DNA of 64,000 nucleotides from Corallochytrium limacisporum (GCA_002811645.1 PDIP01000057.1:53802-117801); one strand, 5' to 3'. Positions 34,501 to 46,504 are shown, counted from the stretch's first letter. The notes: generated by a model from the letters alone, not told the origin. Numbers and translations are program-made.

Positions 34501-37500
34501 TCTCTATAGTTTTTCTACTCACCGTTGAGCTGTGACTCATTGTAGTACTCGTGCTTCCGCGAACTTTTAGAATTGCTTAATTCTGATACCGGATCTTGCT
34601 TCGAAAAAGAGACTGTTTCCTCTATGACTTTTACATTCTCTGCTCTTGTTAAGAAGCAGGTCAGCGATATCCCTTGTCGGACTGGGATAAGAGATTGGTT
34701 GGGCTGGAATCCTTCGGTTCGTATTGCAGCAACAGGTCATGATTCTATGGGCTACAAATTCACTATTGAAGTTGACGAAACTTGGTGAGATGTGCTGTTA
34801 AGAACACCGTCCAACCCCAACCAGCCGTTGTTCCGGACATTCATGTGGTGGGCTTCGAAACTTCTCTGACGTATTTGGTGAGGTTCCACACTGGTTAATC
34901 CAAACAGGGAATTTATGGTGTGATGTATACAGAAAGTTTCGGTTGGGACGCGTGTGGTTAACAGTTATTCTTGCGGTTGTGTAAAATCACACCGTGAGTC
35001 CTAGGGCGCAGATCAGAAGCAGAGACGCCCGAAATAGAGGAGGGAGAATGCAAGAAAGGCTGTAGTCCTGCTAGCTATCCATGGATGCCAAACCATGGCG
35101 ATCCTTACCTTTCTTCTCCGGCTTTCTAGTGCTTGCTTCTCTATGCCAATCCGTCAGCGTACGCTGGCTGTTCTGTTCTTTTTGCCATGGATGCCACTGT
35201 GAAGTGGTAAAGGGAAGCGCAGAAATGGCCCAACCAATACCGAGCCCATGTCAAATGGACATTCCAGTCATAGGTTTTCTGTGAGGAATGCCCCTATACA
35301 ATTCCAGATGCTCTCCGCTTTCTTCTCGGGTAGTTTGGTTCTGTACTTGATCTCCGTGGGCAGCAACCCGACACGCATGGTATTGCTGCGCAGTTGTAGA
35401 GTTAGTGCAAACTGGGCGTGCATTAAGCTTTTGAGTCTCTATATCTATGGAGATGAGGACAAATCCCCTTACAAAGAAGCAGTGAGGGAAGGACCCGACG
35501 CCCGGGCTTTACAGCGTCAGCTCACTCCCGAACCCAAAGAGACACACCACCGAACTGACGCAGTGCCGGGAAGTGGCTCCAGAACGAGCACGATACAGTA
35601 ATGTTTCTGTTTAATTTCTTTTCTAAGTTTCCCATTGCTCCCTTGAACAGAGACGTTTTGCCCGGAATGAGCACTACGGCTTCACTGGATATCTATCTCG
35701 ACACTTCCTGCTGCCAACCCAGTCTATACTTTCCCTCAGTCTGCAAGCATTCATTGGATAAAGCGGTCTAGTTACCCACGAGATGGTTCCGCTCTGAAAC
35801 GCAGTTCGTCAATTCCAGTGTTCTCGCGGAAGGTATTTTCGAGGAGCTCTCCATACGGTAACAATGAAATCCACGACAGGTCACCAGCTAGATGTCGTGG
35901 GCGTGATCTAAAAACCAGTTCGCCTGGTCCATTTCCAAAGTATAGCATCGCTTCCGTGTAGCAAAGGAACAGGTTTCTTGAGCAGTCGGCAATTGAGATT
36001 GTTGTGGCTCCGACAACGGCAACACGAGAGGCCAAGCCTCATATTCTTTCCTTGGCAGATCGTTGAACAAGAGTGGGCAAGAAGCTATGTGTTTACCACC
36101 GAAAACACCAATTTCCGGGACCTCCCCGTCTTTTCCCGTGGCCGTCGTATTTTCCGCTCATATTAACCCAGGCAGGCTTTTAAAAGTAGATCAATTCTTG
36201 ATGTGCAGGACAATGTTGCTATTCTGACCATAGTGTGGTGGCCATCGTAGTCGCTACCGGGCGTCTGTGGGGTAGTGGGACATACCATATCGATGTGTTC
36301 GTGTCGATGATCGCTATTGGACCTTTTGTAAACTAGTTGTATCCGAGAATGGACATGTCGTCCTGCTAAAACACCAAGGAACCCAGTATTCCTTGAGTCT
36401 GTTGTGCCCAACAGGAAAGGAAAAAAATCAAACACACACTGCGACGAGCTTACGATCCCGCGGAGAGATGGATCATGATGTCAACCACTTGAAGAAAAAA
36501 TCAACCACTTTGGCGTCAAGACTTCCCTTTGCATTATTGCCAGACCCAATCCCTCTCGCTTCCCATGCTCACGATCTGGCCAACAGTTGACTCGCAATTG
36601 CCCCTGGCCCCAACATCCGTTTTCAAGAGTGCGGGCATATAGCTCACGGTAAGTTTGGTCACATAACCACAGCGGACTTTGGACTTTTGTTGTTGCATGC
36701 CGCCCTCCCAGGGGAGGTGAAGGGCTGGGTCACAAATTTCTAGCTCGCGACCTCCGCGACTGTCAAAAGAAATCTATACAGGCGTGCTTGACAGGGCGCG
36801 CTGTCCATTGCTTGCTGAGAAATTCACTTCATACGCAAATCTCAAGGCGGGATTTTCCTGCATGGTCTGCAGAATTTTCAGACCATGTTTTGGATATACG
36901 ATGAACCAGCAGGAAGAAGTCTATCGTACCGAATTTATACAATCAAGTTTGGAAGAATTGGAACCTTGGCCTAAGATTTGACCCATCCCTCTGAGATAGC
37001 TCCTTTTACTATAGAAGCGAGTCTGAGAACTGTAAATGATCACCACCAGTCGCCGGGCCACAAGGTTCCAAACTTCGAAAGTACGGTGTGTGCAGTGTGG
37101 ATCTTAGCCCGCAATGGTCATCGGGAGTTTTGAACTAGTCTTATTGCGGTATGAGCCAACAGTTCCTCTCTGTGTAAGTTTCCCGTGAAACCTAGAGGAG
37201 GGGAGTCTCGAGCGGGATCGGAATTGATTGCGAGGAAAGTGTCGAACCATGTTTGATCTCTCGGTTCCAGGACATCCGACTCGGAGGCTTGAAGGGGTCC
37301 GCGTCGACGTTCCGCCTTCGACCTCCGTTGCTTGTCGTTGCTAGCAGCCGGTAGTAGTGGGACACAGAGCCGGGCTACTGACTGCGGCATGGACACGTTC
37401 ATAAATCTGAATACGCCATGGAAAGGCCTTCCCAACGAAATGTTTACAATTCGTCACTCTTGATGTGTTTTCTACGCTTTATGAAGCTGTTTGAAAAAAC

Positions 37501-40497
37501 GAGGTTTGTCCGCGAAGTTTGGCTACCATCAAAAGCACAGGTGCCTTTGAATACTAATTTCTTCTATTCATTCTACTACTGGCCGACCGGTCCCAGATGG
37601 ACTACGAAAGTTCCATTCGGCTTCACGAGAACTCTGATTGTACCTGGAGGCCAAACCCTTCGTTAACTCTCGCGCAAAGATCAGGCACCAACCCCTTCAT
37701 GGCAATTCCCCGACGATCTAACGAAGTGCACAAATAAAATCCTGGCGATCCCATATGCTTGCATGATAACTGCCGGCTTCGACAGGTGAAGATCTGGCGT
37801 GCGTTCCTCTTAAAACAGCTCTCGAACGAATCAAACGCGATGGGTAACACCTCACCCGGCATCGGAGACATGGTGATCACCAATGGACATCGCGCACTTC
37901 CCGTGAATGTGCATTCACAGGCCCTGAGTGCTCCATGGAATACAACTGGCGTTCAAAGTACTTGCGAGTGAAGAGGGCTGGTCCGGATTCAAATCGGTAC
38001 GTGCATACATTATAGCCATGGTGATCAAGGCTCCGGGCACTTCCGAACGACTCTCTCTTTTGAAATCAAAACCACACTGGCCCCCCCCAAATCCACGGTC
38101 AATATATTTATCAATATAATTGATCTATATAATTTATGGGTTTGATTTTGTTCTGATTGATTTGATTGATTTCTCACAGTTGTGGTGCCGCTGTTAGCAA
38201 AACGGGCATCCGTCCAAACTGCTTCTGATCGGGTTGATACCATCTCTTGCAATAAAGACATGAAGATGTATTAACAGCGGTGGGCACGATAATCAGCGAA
38301 CCCCGTGTTGCGACGAAAGAGCAAGGGACCCGAACACCAATAAAATCTTTCTGCATCGCTCTCCAGCGAGCTGGTGATCCCTATTTTTCCATACATTCAA
38401 ATGATATTAATGTAAATAAAGCCCTCAAACGACTGGCTCCATAAGTTTGCCATGCCTCTTTGTTTCCGACTCTCTCCATGTTGCGCACTCACATTCCTGC
38501 ACACGCTCTAGAGCCACTGCCACGAGCACACGTATAGGCTACATACCCGTGGCATGTCCAACTCACTTACGGCGGCCTGGTCAGTGCGAAATTTTGTGAT
38601 TGTCCGTCGCTTTACCCGTGTTGTGAAGAGCTATCTTGGTCAAACCCAAACGCTCACCCAAACTGCCCGCGTGAATTCCTGCTAACTGATTGCGTATCAG
38701 AGTTATGGTGTGTCCTATGAATGTGATCTGTCGGGTATCTTTCAGCGAATGGTTCCGCACCTCGGTGAGCTGTCTTTGGACTCAAAAAGAAACTTAGGAG
38801 TTTTGTTAGCGCTCACAGACTAGCCTCCCTTCTGGAGGCAGCACGTAGCAGGTCCCCTCGTCTGTAGCACTCTGGGCTCAAAAATAGAACATTGAGAGCA
38901 TCCATTTTAGGCCCGCATTCTCTCCGTTCGGAGGACTGTTGTATATGCGTTGTAGTCATATTCAGCATCGTGGTGCACAAGAAATATGGAGACAAAGCGT
39001 GCAGTCTGTGTAGTGCCGAAGACACCTCTCCGGAAAAAGGTGAATCATGTAGAGAGATCGGGCCAGTCCGTCCCCGTGTGTGATCGCTCTCGCATTCGCC
39101 GAGTGACTGCACCCTTCCGGTCCCCCTAGTCGGTTGGGCATGCTCACTCTACGGGTCCTTTACGTCGTTCCGCCCTCCTCGTTCCTTCTCCCCGTGTTCC
39201 GACCGACCCCTTTTTTTGGCTTCCTCACTCTCTTCTGGTACTGAATCTAGCCACCGGAGGATTTTTTTTGCCACCATCAAAACCGTCCAGGCTCGGAAGC
39301 GCCTTGCGGCGAGTTTCTATTTTTATCTCTGCACACTCCTACTGCACTGCAGACGAAGTACGTTTTAGGGGCCAAAGAGGCGGCGAAGAGAGGGAAGTGG
39401 AGGGGACTGGTAGAGGGGGGATGGGATACACGCCCGGCCCAGAGAGAGTATGCGAGAGAACTGCGAGAAACAGAGAACTCAGTACAAAAAGTGCATGAGT
39501 AGCCGCAAAAGAGTTCGAACGGAAACAAACCCGAGACTTCCGCACAGGGCGGCGCGCGTGACGAAGCGCGATACCTAGTAAAAGTCAGTCGCCTTGGGGA
39601 ACGCCGGAGAGGGGGGGTATTATCAGTGGGTGGGACAGAAAAGTGGGAGGGGGACGGAGGCGGAACAAAAAGTAAGGGAGGGCCCAAGGAATGGTGGGCG
39701 GCTGTGTCCCGTGCGCTGTCCAAACCCCGGACCCGCTGTTCGGATCCTCGGGGTCCCAGGTTTTTTTTTTCAGATCAGTGTCGTGTTGGCAACTCCGGTC
39801 TGAAAATTTTGGAACATGTTTGTAACCATAGTAGAGTATATACAATTCATTTAGTATACAATTTGATTCTTATGAAAAAGGAGACCTGTCGTATGAAAAT
39901 GTGGTTTGGAGGTCAATTGGGAGGGAATTGGGGGCTTGGTGGAGGTGGAAATCTTCCGCGGGTGGCCAGACTGACGGCTCAGTGCTGCTCGGTGCGTAAA
40001 GCATCGGTACACAAATCGCACACATGCACTGACTTTTCGCAGAGAGCCATGCACTTCTGTCTCGCCTAGGATGCTCCTTACACGTTGTCATCTCCACAAA
40101 CCATCCTCTTTGGCCGGAGTTACCAGCACTACTTTGGGGCAAAAGTATCCTCGCCCCCGTTGACCGTACTGTGGCCTGGTTAAATTTTTTGTTGCGCACA
40201 GTACAATGTGAATTGTCAACCACAGGCGATTCTTTTTTTGGAGTTCGCCAACACCGGCAATTTAGTGACGTTCTGTGGATTACAGTATGATCTAGGAAGA
40301 CACTATCGATGACAAAGAGGAACCAGCTCCTCACACTATAGCCTGAAATTGCAGGGCAAGTTGGTGATCAGTTTTGTGGTATTTCATTGGCATTAGTCGT
40401 CTGCCATGTCCATTCAGCACAAATTTGCTGATAGTATGGGAACTTGGGATCAACACTACTTAGAATCGTTTTTGTGTTCCTGTTTAACTAGATAACC

Positions 40498-42537
40498 ATG
40501 CCTCACGACGTCACTGCCGACATGAATGCTGAGCGCAAGCAAGCAAGCTTCAACCCCGAAGACCTGACTGTTCAGTTCTACGGCGGTGAGGCATACTTGG
40601 CCAAACGTCGCGCCCTCCTCGAGAAACTGAGCCAGTACGAGGAGTTTCGTCTCAGTGATATGTACTTCTGGAGCCAGGAGGAGTACATCACCAATGCGTA
40701 CAAGCTCGTGAACCTTCGCTTGAAGTTTGTTCAGGAAAATCATCTCGAGAACGACCCGGAGGCTCTTCGCATTATTTCCCAGTCTGTCCCCATGCATTTG
40801 CCCGATGGTTTGCACGCCGGTATGTTCATGCCCACCATTGACATGCAGGCTACTGATGAGCAGAAGGCCAAGTGGCTGCCCAAGTGCAAGAGCTACGAAT
40901 GGATCGGTACTTACGCTCAGACTGAGCTGGGCCACGGTTCGTATTTGCGCGGTTTGGAGACTACTGCTACATACGACAAGAAGACGCAAGAGTTTGTGAT
41001 CCACACCCCGAGCGTTAGCGGCAACAAATACTGGCCTGGTGGTCTGGCTAAGACCACTAACATGGTTGTCCTCATGGCCCAACTGGTCATTGATGGCAAG
41101 TCCCTCGGCCCTCACCCATTCCTGGTGCAGATCCGTGACCACAAGACCCATCGCCCCATGCCTGGTGTCACCCTGCGCGACATTGGCCCTAAGGCTGGCT
41201 TCGCGAGCATTGATAACGGTATGGCTTCCTTCAATAACGTACGCATTCCTCGGGAGAACATGCTCATGCGCTTCAGTCAGGTCACCCCCGACGGTAAGTA
41301 TGTGCAGCCTCCCGTTGACAAGATTGCTTATGCATCCATGATGATGGTCCGCGCCTGGATTGTATCTGGTGCCGCGGATCAGTTGGCTCACGCCTCTACC
41401 ATTGCTGTGCGCTACAGCATTGCTCGCCGCCAGTTCCACGAGGGTGATAACGCTGCAGAGACCAAGATTCTGGACTACCAGAACCAGCAGTACTACCTGT
41501 TCCCCTTGATTGCCCAAGCTCACTGCTTCTACTACGTCAAGGGCTACATGAACGAGCTGTTCCAGGACAACCAATCCCGCATGTTGAACCATGACTTCAG
41601 CCTGTTGGCTGAATGCCACGCTGTGAGCTCCGGCCTGAAGGCGGTAACCACTTGGAAGGCCGCAGCTGGCATGGAACTGGCCCGCAAGACCCTCGGTGGC
41701 CAGGGATACAACAAATTCTCCGGTCTGTGCCAGCAGACTCAGGACTATCTGCCAGCATGCACCTATGAGGGTGAGAACAACATTTTGCTCATCCAGACCG
41801 GTCGCTATCTGTTGAAGATGGCTGAGGTTGGCCAGAAGAAGCCTGAGTTCCTGAGCCCCTCCACCAAGTACCTCGCCGATCTCAAGAGTGAGATCTTTGC
41901 CAAGTGCAAGGCTCAAACCAAGGGGGACATGGCGAGTCTGGACAACCTGGAAGCTGCCTTCCGCCACGTCGCTGCACGCAAGGCCGGTTATGTTGCACAG
42001 GCCTTCTACAAGGCTATGGTCACTGGCAAGAGCGCCGACGAGGCCCGCAACATGTTCGCTCTTGACCTCATCCAGGCTGCCCAGGCCCACTGCAACTATC
42101 TCATGGTCCAGGCCTTTGTCAAGGGAGTCAATGACTACAGTGGCCCTGCTGCCACCAAGGCTGTCCTGAACCGCCTGTGCATCTTGTACTGCGTGACTGA
42201 GATTGAGCAGAACCTTGGCGACTTCATGATTGACTCGTACTTCACCGCTGCTCAGGCTGAGCAAGCACGGGAACTGCTTAAGGAGCTGCTGGCTGCTATC
42301 CGCCCCGATGCTCTGGCTCTGGTCGATGCCTTCGACCTGCCCGACTGGGTCCTCCGCTCTGCCCTTGGCCGCGCTGATGGCCGTGCCTATGAGGCGATCG
42401 CTGCGTGGGCCGAGGATGCTCCTCTTAACAAGTATGAAATCCTTCCCGGTTGGGAGCAGTACATCCGCCCCGTCATGGGCAAGGTTGGTACCCCTGCACT
42501 GCTTACCAGTACTACTGGCCAGGCCTCTCGTCTGTAG
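40498..42537 (+). CDS. ACOX: peroxisomal acyl-CoA oxidase
   Basis: The 679-residue product matches the family's usual length. It catalyses the first step of peroxisomal beta-oxidation, FAD-dependent oxidation of acyl-CoA to trans-2-enoyl-CoA with release of hydrogen peroxide. The acyl-CoA oxidase N-terminal domain comes first (FNPEDLTVQFYGGE), then the FAD/substrate region (GTYAQTELGHGSYLRGLETTATY). The catalytic Glu424 lies in CTYEGENNILLIQTGRYL. The C-terminus ends in SRL, a type 1 peroxisomal targeting signal, which fixes the location. Codon bias is strong (C or G ending), suggesting high expression and producing a 724-codon empty frame on the other strand. It converges with the hydroxylase gene, with 244 bases between stop codons. 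Confidence 0.97.
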   Translation: MPHDVTADMNAERKQASFNPEDLTVQFYGGEAYLAKRRALLEKLSQYEEFRLSDMYFWSQEEYITNAYKLVNLRLKFVQENHLENDPEALRIISQSVPMHLPDGLHAGMFMPTIDMQATDEQKAKWLPKCKSYEWIGTYAQTELGHGSYLRGLETTATYDKKTQEFVIHTPSVSGNKYWPGGLAKTTNMVVLMAQLVIDGKSLGPHPFLVQIRDHKTHRPMPGVTLRDIGPKAGFASIDNGMASFNNVRIPRENMLMRFSQVTPDGKYVQPPVDKIAYASMMMVRAWIVSGAADQLAHASTIAVRYSIARRQFHEGDNAAETKILDYQNQQYYLFPLIAQAHCFYYVKGYMNELFQDNQSRMLNHDFSLLAECHAVSSGLKAVTTWKAAAGMELARKTLGGQGYNKFSGLCQQTQDYLPACTYEGENNILLIQTGRYLLKMAEVGQKKPEFLSPSTKYLADLKSEIFAKCKAQTKGDMASLDNLEAAFRHVAARKAGYVAQAFYKAMVTGKSADEARNMFALDLIQAAQAHCNYLMVQAFVKGVNDYSGPAATKAVLNRLCILYCVTEIEQNLGDFMIDSYFTAAQAEQARELLKELLAAIRPDALALVDAFDLPDWVLRSALGRADGRAYEAIAAWAEDAPLNKYEILPGWEQYIRPVMGKVGTPALLTSTTGQASRL

Positions 42538-42781
42538 ATGAGTGGAATATACAGAAGCCGGCCCCTCATATCTCACATAGTTTCCCATTACTGACATTGG
42601 GTGTGTTTCTGTAAACACCGTGTGATCCATTTTTTGTTTTATCCAATTTATAAATCCTTTACATGATGATTATACAACGCAGATTTGAGCATTGTAAACT
42701 TGTTAGTGCTTGCATAGGTCTACTAGTCCACGAACGTGGCAAAATGGTGATCTGGCAAAAATGCATAGGAGTTGGAAAGGA

Positions 42782-43750
42782 TCACAATTCCGTTCGTGCT
42801 TCTGCAGGTTTTGCGCTGACCTGGCCAGAGATCCAGAAGTTCAAGTCCAGCAAAGGCTTGTAGTCGTGGTTGGCTATGACCTTCCTGAAATCCCCTGGCT
42901 TCCGGAGATCGCCTTTCCGCAAGCACTTTGGACACGTGCATTCACCCTTCCATTCGGCACCTGCAATCTTGTCCCAGATCTTAAACATAAATCCGGTATG
43001 ATAAGGCTTGTTATTGATGCTCTTGGCGTGGTGCAGATAATGCTGGGTTGCTAAGTTCAAGATGGTGCCATGCGGATCCATGAATGGTGTGCCCTCAGGG
43101 ACTTCATGGCCCCAATGCAGATATGTCCCATAGCAGTAGAAGAAGATAGCATACTCGACAAAGAGCACGTCTATGTTCAGGGGGAAAACCAGAGGCATAA
43201 ACAAGAGAGGGCTCGCACGAACGAACTGGTCAACGTACTCATCGGCAATGACACTGAAAGGGGTCGGGTTGTAGAAACGATGATGCGCCTTGTGGTGGAC
43301 CCAGAAGGTTTGAGTAGTGTGCCCGATGTAGTGGTATGCCCACTCAAAAAAATCGCTGAAGGCCCAGACACCGAGGAAAACGAACACCTGCTCCAACACG
43401 CCATTGTGCTGCTCAGGGAAACCGCAATATGCCTTGGACATGCCGTTATGGGCGAGGACAATACTGAGGGCCGGGCAGAACGTGGCAGTAGCCATGCCAC
43501 GGCACATGGTAAGGATCTCTTCCCGAACCTTCACGGCTGATGGGTACTCCGGATTGGACTTGCGAGTCCACTGTTCATACGTGGGCTCCCAGTAGTAGGC
43601 ATAGAAGACGGTTGCGCTCATCGTGATCACAGTGATCAACCCTGCTAAAGTCATTCCCAGCCAGGTCGCAATGAATAGCGTCGCACTTGACGCCAGGCCA
43701 GCTTTCGCATCCCCTGCTTCCCAAGGAAGAATATCGCAGAGAACCATCAT
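42782..43750 (-). CDS. sterol desaturase / fatty-acid hydroxylase superfamily enzyme
   Basis: The 322-residue product is a multi-pass membrane di-iron oxygenase. The ATG at 43750 is the first in frame, and a stop lies just upstream. Histidine boxes are visible in order: HYIGH within DFFEWAYHYIGHTTQ, HHKAHH about 10 residues later, and then HWGHE and QHYLHHAK in the C-terminal half. This spacing matches the superfamily of ERG3 (C-5 sterol desaturase) and ERG25 (C-4 methyl sterol oxidase). The C-terminal tail carries a Cys pair (CTCPKC), which is not typical. I cannot choose a substrate. The enzyme probably sits in the ER membrane and acts in sterol or lipid hydroxylation or desaturation. It converges with acyl-CoA oxidase. 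Confidence 0.85.
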   Translation of the reverse strand: MMVLCDILPWEAGDAKAGLASSATLFIATWLGMTLAGLITVITMSATVFYAYYWEPTYEQWTRKSNPEYPSAVKVREEILTMCRGMATATFCPALSIVLAHNGMSKAYCGFPEQHNGVLEQVFVFLGVWAFSDFFEWAYHYIGHTTQTFWVHHKAHHRFYNPTPFSVIADEYVDQFVRASPLLFMPLVFPLNIDVLFVEYAIFFYCYGTYLHWGHEVPEGTPFMDPHGTILNLATQHYLHHAKSINNKPYHTGFMFKIWDKIAGAEWKGECTCPKCLRKGDLRKPGDFRKVIANHDYKPLLDLNFWISGQVSAKPAEARTEL

Positions 43751-44681
43751 GAACAGAAGCAAAGTAGTTCAGCGATCAGAAACTCATCGGTTGCTAACCT
43801 CGCAATGAAAGGTCATGGTCCCTTGCCTTACCTTCTTTGGTACCTGAGCACCACCAGGTGACAGTGAATCGCTGTACTTGTCTCCAAGGACTCTGAAAGG
43901 ACTCTGGGAGAGCGAATTTGCACGACCGCAAGAAGATTTCGAAGTCCTCAGCCTCCAACCGCAACCACATCATAATATGGAGTCCGAGTGGCCTTTTCCG
44001 CTGTGCAGTTTCGCTTACGCATTCGTTGGGGCAGTCTTGGTGTCGTCCGTTGAAAAGAATGCGGGCAAGAACGGGAAGACCACACAAGAAGGGCGGGTCT
44101 GTACGCAAGCACCCACAGCAGGAACTCACACGACGTCCGTCCAACCGCCGCCGGGTGGGCCAGTCCCCGCCCCGAAGAAACTGTGTGTGCAGACAACTGT
44201 GCGTACGGTCGGTCCCGCTCGACCAGCCTTCCCCGTCTCGCCACCTCCTCCTTTCGTAGTGGGACAGATTGCGTTGCACACATTTTGCCTGCCATTTCAT
44301 AGTTGAATCCTTCGAGGTCTGGCTGATCCGAAGAGAATTGGGCTGAAACGGCATTAAACCTTCCCCCCCCCTTCCCTTTCCTTTTAGAGTTAAAAAATTG
44401 ATCTGTCGACCGGGACCAAACACCCCGGTGGCGGGGGTGTGTTTGGGTCGGGTGTGTTTGGGTCCAGGTACCCCTGACGGACCCTGTGGTGCGCGGAAGT
44501 GGCGCGAGCGATGTAATGGCAGAGGCCAGCTATGTGAGGAGTCACTGGTTGGTTGGACATCAAAAGGACACGTTTGTGACTGAGACAGTCTACGTATTGG
44601 GAAAAGTCGTAGTAATGTGGGCCTGTAAGATAACAGCAGAGATTTTATCTGTCCTGACCTGAAGGTCAAGAAACTGTAGAC
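43751..44681. promoter_or_regulatory. divergent intergenic region (hydroxylase / PIG-P)
   Basis: These 931 bases lie between opposed start codons. Longer frames here have no recognisable domain. It contains a hairpin and tandem repeat (44414-44464). Confidence 0.45.
44414..44464. repeat. hairpin plus 15-base tandem repeat
   Basis: GGGTGTGTTTGGGTC occurs twice head to tail (44435-44449 and 44450-44464). The first copy can also fold back on GACCAAACACCCC (44414-44426), with two small bulges. Confidence 0.7.
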
Positions 44682-45164
44682 ATGTCATTGTCACCACGAG
44701 CACATTTGCAACAGTATACAAGAGCATCTTCCACAGATGAAAACGCAATCGGAGCATCAGCTGAGCGTGCAGCCTATGGGCTCTTCATGTATGGTATGTC
44801 CTCAGTACTTTTGGCGATCTTGCTGCTATGGCCACTGCTTCCGAGGCCAGTTTCACAGTCACTCGACATCCCAACAGAGCTTCCCAACTGGCTGGGACGG
44901 GTAGGCAATGTATTGATCCTTACCTCAGTTACTGTGCCATTAATTTATGTAGCACTGTCCTTGTATCTCAGCCCTGCGCCCCATCACCGTTCCAGCATTG
45001 AAGACTTCTTTAACCTACACCGATCCGACGTTGGTAGTCAGTTGAGCGGGGCCGACCGACCAACGCCCATGGTGCCCCCTCTACGAGATGAGGACATTGT
45101 GAACATCTTCAAGCACAAGTATGAGCTGTCCCGGACGGAAGCCCTACACATTCTGAGAGGTTAA
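44682..45164 (+). CDS. PIGP: GPI-GlcNAc transferase subunit P
   Basis: The 160-residue product has the PIG-P layout. A polar leader is followed by a first membrane segment (AAYGLFMYGMSSVLLAILLLWPLLP, about 30-54), a short loop, a second membrane segment (VLILTSVTVPLIYVALSLYL, about 76-96), and a cytosolic tail with the family motif PPLRDEDI (about 136-143). PIG-P/Gpi19 is an accessory subunit of the ER enzyme that transfers GlcNAc to phosphatidylinositol, the first step of GPI-anchor synthesis. The start at 44682 gives the expected length. It converges with the FYV7-like gene, with 69 bases between stop codons. Confidence 0.85.
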   Translation: MSLSPRAHLQQYTRASSTDENAIGASAERAAYGLFMYGMSSVLLAILLLWPLLPRPVSQSLDIPTELPNWLGRVGNVLILTSVTVPLIYVALSLYLSPAPHHRSSIEDFFNLHRSDVGSQLSGADRPTPMVPPLRDEDIVNIFKHKYELSRTEALHILRG

Positions 45165-45233
45165 AGAATCGACAAGTGGAATTAAAACTCGTATGTAATC
45201 TATGCTTTTGAATGTGTTACGTAATCTGTTCAT

Positions 45234-45869
45234 CTATCCGAATTTCTTCTTTATCTTTTCCAAGAGAACTTCAGCATGGTTGCTGAGCTTGATTTGTCCC
45301 CGCTTGTTCTTACTGGTGAGCTTCTCCCGGACTTGTGCACGATGCTTCATGCTCGCTTGTCGCTTCTTTTCGCGTTCTTCACGTTCCTTGACTTTTTGCT
45401 TGCGCGCTTCTTCTTTTTCACGCTGTTGACGAAGGTATTCTTGTCGTTCTTTAGCAAAGCGAGACTTTGTACCTGACTTGGACTTATCTATTGCGTGCCT
45501 TCTCTTGTCAGCCTTGGTATCGTTCTTTTCCGCCTGGGTTTCCTCATCCTCGTGAGGTTCTTGGAGGTCCCTTTCGGGTTCCCTTTTCGTACTGGGCCGA
45601 GAAAAGAGGCGCACATCTTCATCCTCGTCGTGCAGATCTGTATCCTGGGGAATGGCAATGACTGGGTCTGGTTTTCCTTCCTTCTTTAACATTTTGGCGT
45701 ACTGCTTCCGTACTCGCAGCTGGTGTCCCTTTGCCTTCTCCTGCATTCTTTGCAGAGGTGCATATGTCGGTTTCACATACTTACGCTTTTGCAATCGCTT
45801 TTCTTTCATGGACTTTGTTGGCTTAGCCTTCTTGTTGCCGCTGGCAGGCGGCCGCCCCCCAGGTTTCAT
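45234..45869 (-). CDS. FYV7: FYV7/CCDC59-like rRNA-processing protein
   Basis: The 211-residue product is very basic and helical. The N-terminus (KPTKSMKEKRLQKRKYVKP) and the central coiled coil (EYLRQQREKEEARKQKVKEREER) are Lys/Arg/Glu-rich. The C-terminus, KNKRGQIKLSNHAEVLLEKIKKKF, matches the conserved end of the FYV7/TAP26 family (basic residues, then GQ, a short spacer and LLxKI). Known members are nucleolar and act in 18S rRNA maturation and small-subunit assembly. An acidic insert lies in the middle (EDEDVRLFS). The low-complexity composition makes the call less certain than for enzymes, but the C-terminal motif is specific. It converges with PIG-P. Confidence 0.75.
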   Translation of the reverse strand: MKPGGRPPASGNKKAKPTKSMKEKRLQKRKYVKPTYAPLQRMQEKAKGHQLRVRKQYAKMLKKEGKPDPVIAIPQDTDLHDEDEDVRLFSRPSTKREPERDLQEPHEDEETQAEKNDTKADKRRHAIDKSKSGTKSRFAKERQEYLRQQREKEEARKQKVKEREEREKKRQASMKHRAQVREKLTSKNKRGQIKLSNHAEVLLEKIKKKFG

Positions 45870-46504
45870 GATCGTGAATATACTACTGACTCTCTCAATG
45901 GGAATGGTTTGTTCAGCCTACATGGTCCAATTCTGCTGTCGGCTGGAATGTTTCTATCTGAAACTACTCTAAGTTTCTAATTTGACCTGGATCTGAATGT
46001 GTCCCTGGATTCTAAAACACCATCACAGGGTATTTCTCACGACGCCCCTACGAACAATAACGAGAGAATGAAACAAGAGACAAAGTGTGCGGGTCCGGCA
46101 CGTAGTACTGGCCGCCCAGCGGTCGCGTGGGTGCGGCGGGTACCGAGCCACTGCCAGCCCCCCCCCCGGCGGGCAGAGTGCGAAAGCGCCAGGTCGCGCT
46201 CCTACAGGGGGAGAGTGGCGGCCTTTTTCCTGTCTTTTTTTCCGGTTGTTCTTGAGACCCAGTGTCTCGTGTCGCTTTCCAGTCTGTGCGGACAACACGG
46301 TGCCCACATTATTCTGATAGCGAGTGGTATATCAAGACCGGTGGTACGAACTCTAGTGGACTGAGTAATCTCAAGTACCAAGCTGACATGTGTTATGGAA
46401 TACTAAAACAACAAACTTCTGCATATACAAGAGCAGTCATGAACGTTTGCGCAGGATGACAATGTGAGAAAGTGAAACCGTCAAAACTAGTAGCAATTAC
46501 CACG
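45870..46504. promoter_or_regulatory. divergent intergenic region (FYV7-like / ARID protein)
   Basis: These 635 bases lie between opposed start codons, with a C-rich run at about 46158-46170. No gene is recognised. Confidence 0.45.

Larger units (their letters stand above)
21330..40497. other. 19-kb gene-poor region
   Basis: No conserved gene is recognisable over 19 kb. The many short frames of 60-120 codons on both strands are close to chance expectation. A few (around 22.7-24.1, 25.9-26.1 and 32.9-33.4 kb) look more coding-like and are described separately. The region also holds AT-rich islands (21574-21650 and 38095-38172), pyrimidine-rich DNA (about 26440-26530), an assembly gap and a 16-base direct repeat. 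No intact transposon, terminal repeats or reverse transcriptase were found. Confidence 0.6.

Noticed and set aside
40456-42630. 724-codon open frame on the minus strand
   Set aside because: It lies exactly opposite the acyl-CoA oxidase gene and results from that gene's C/G-ending codon bias. Its peptide has no recognisable domain.
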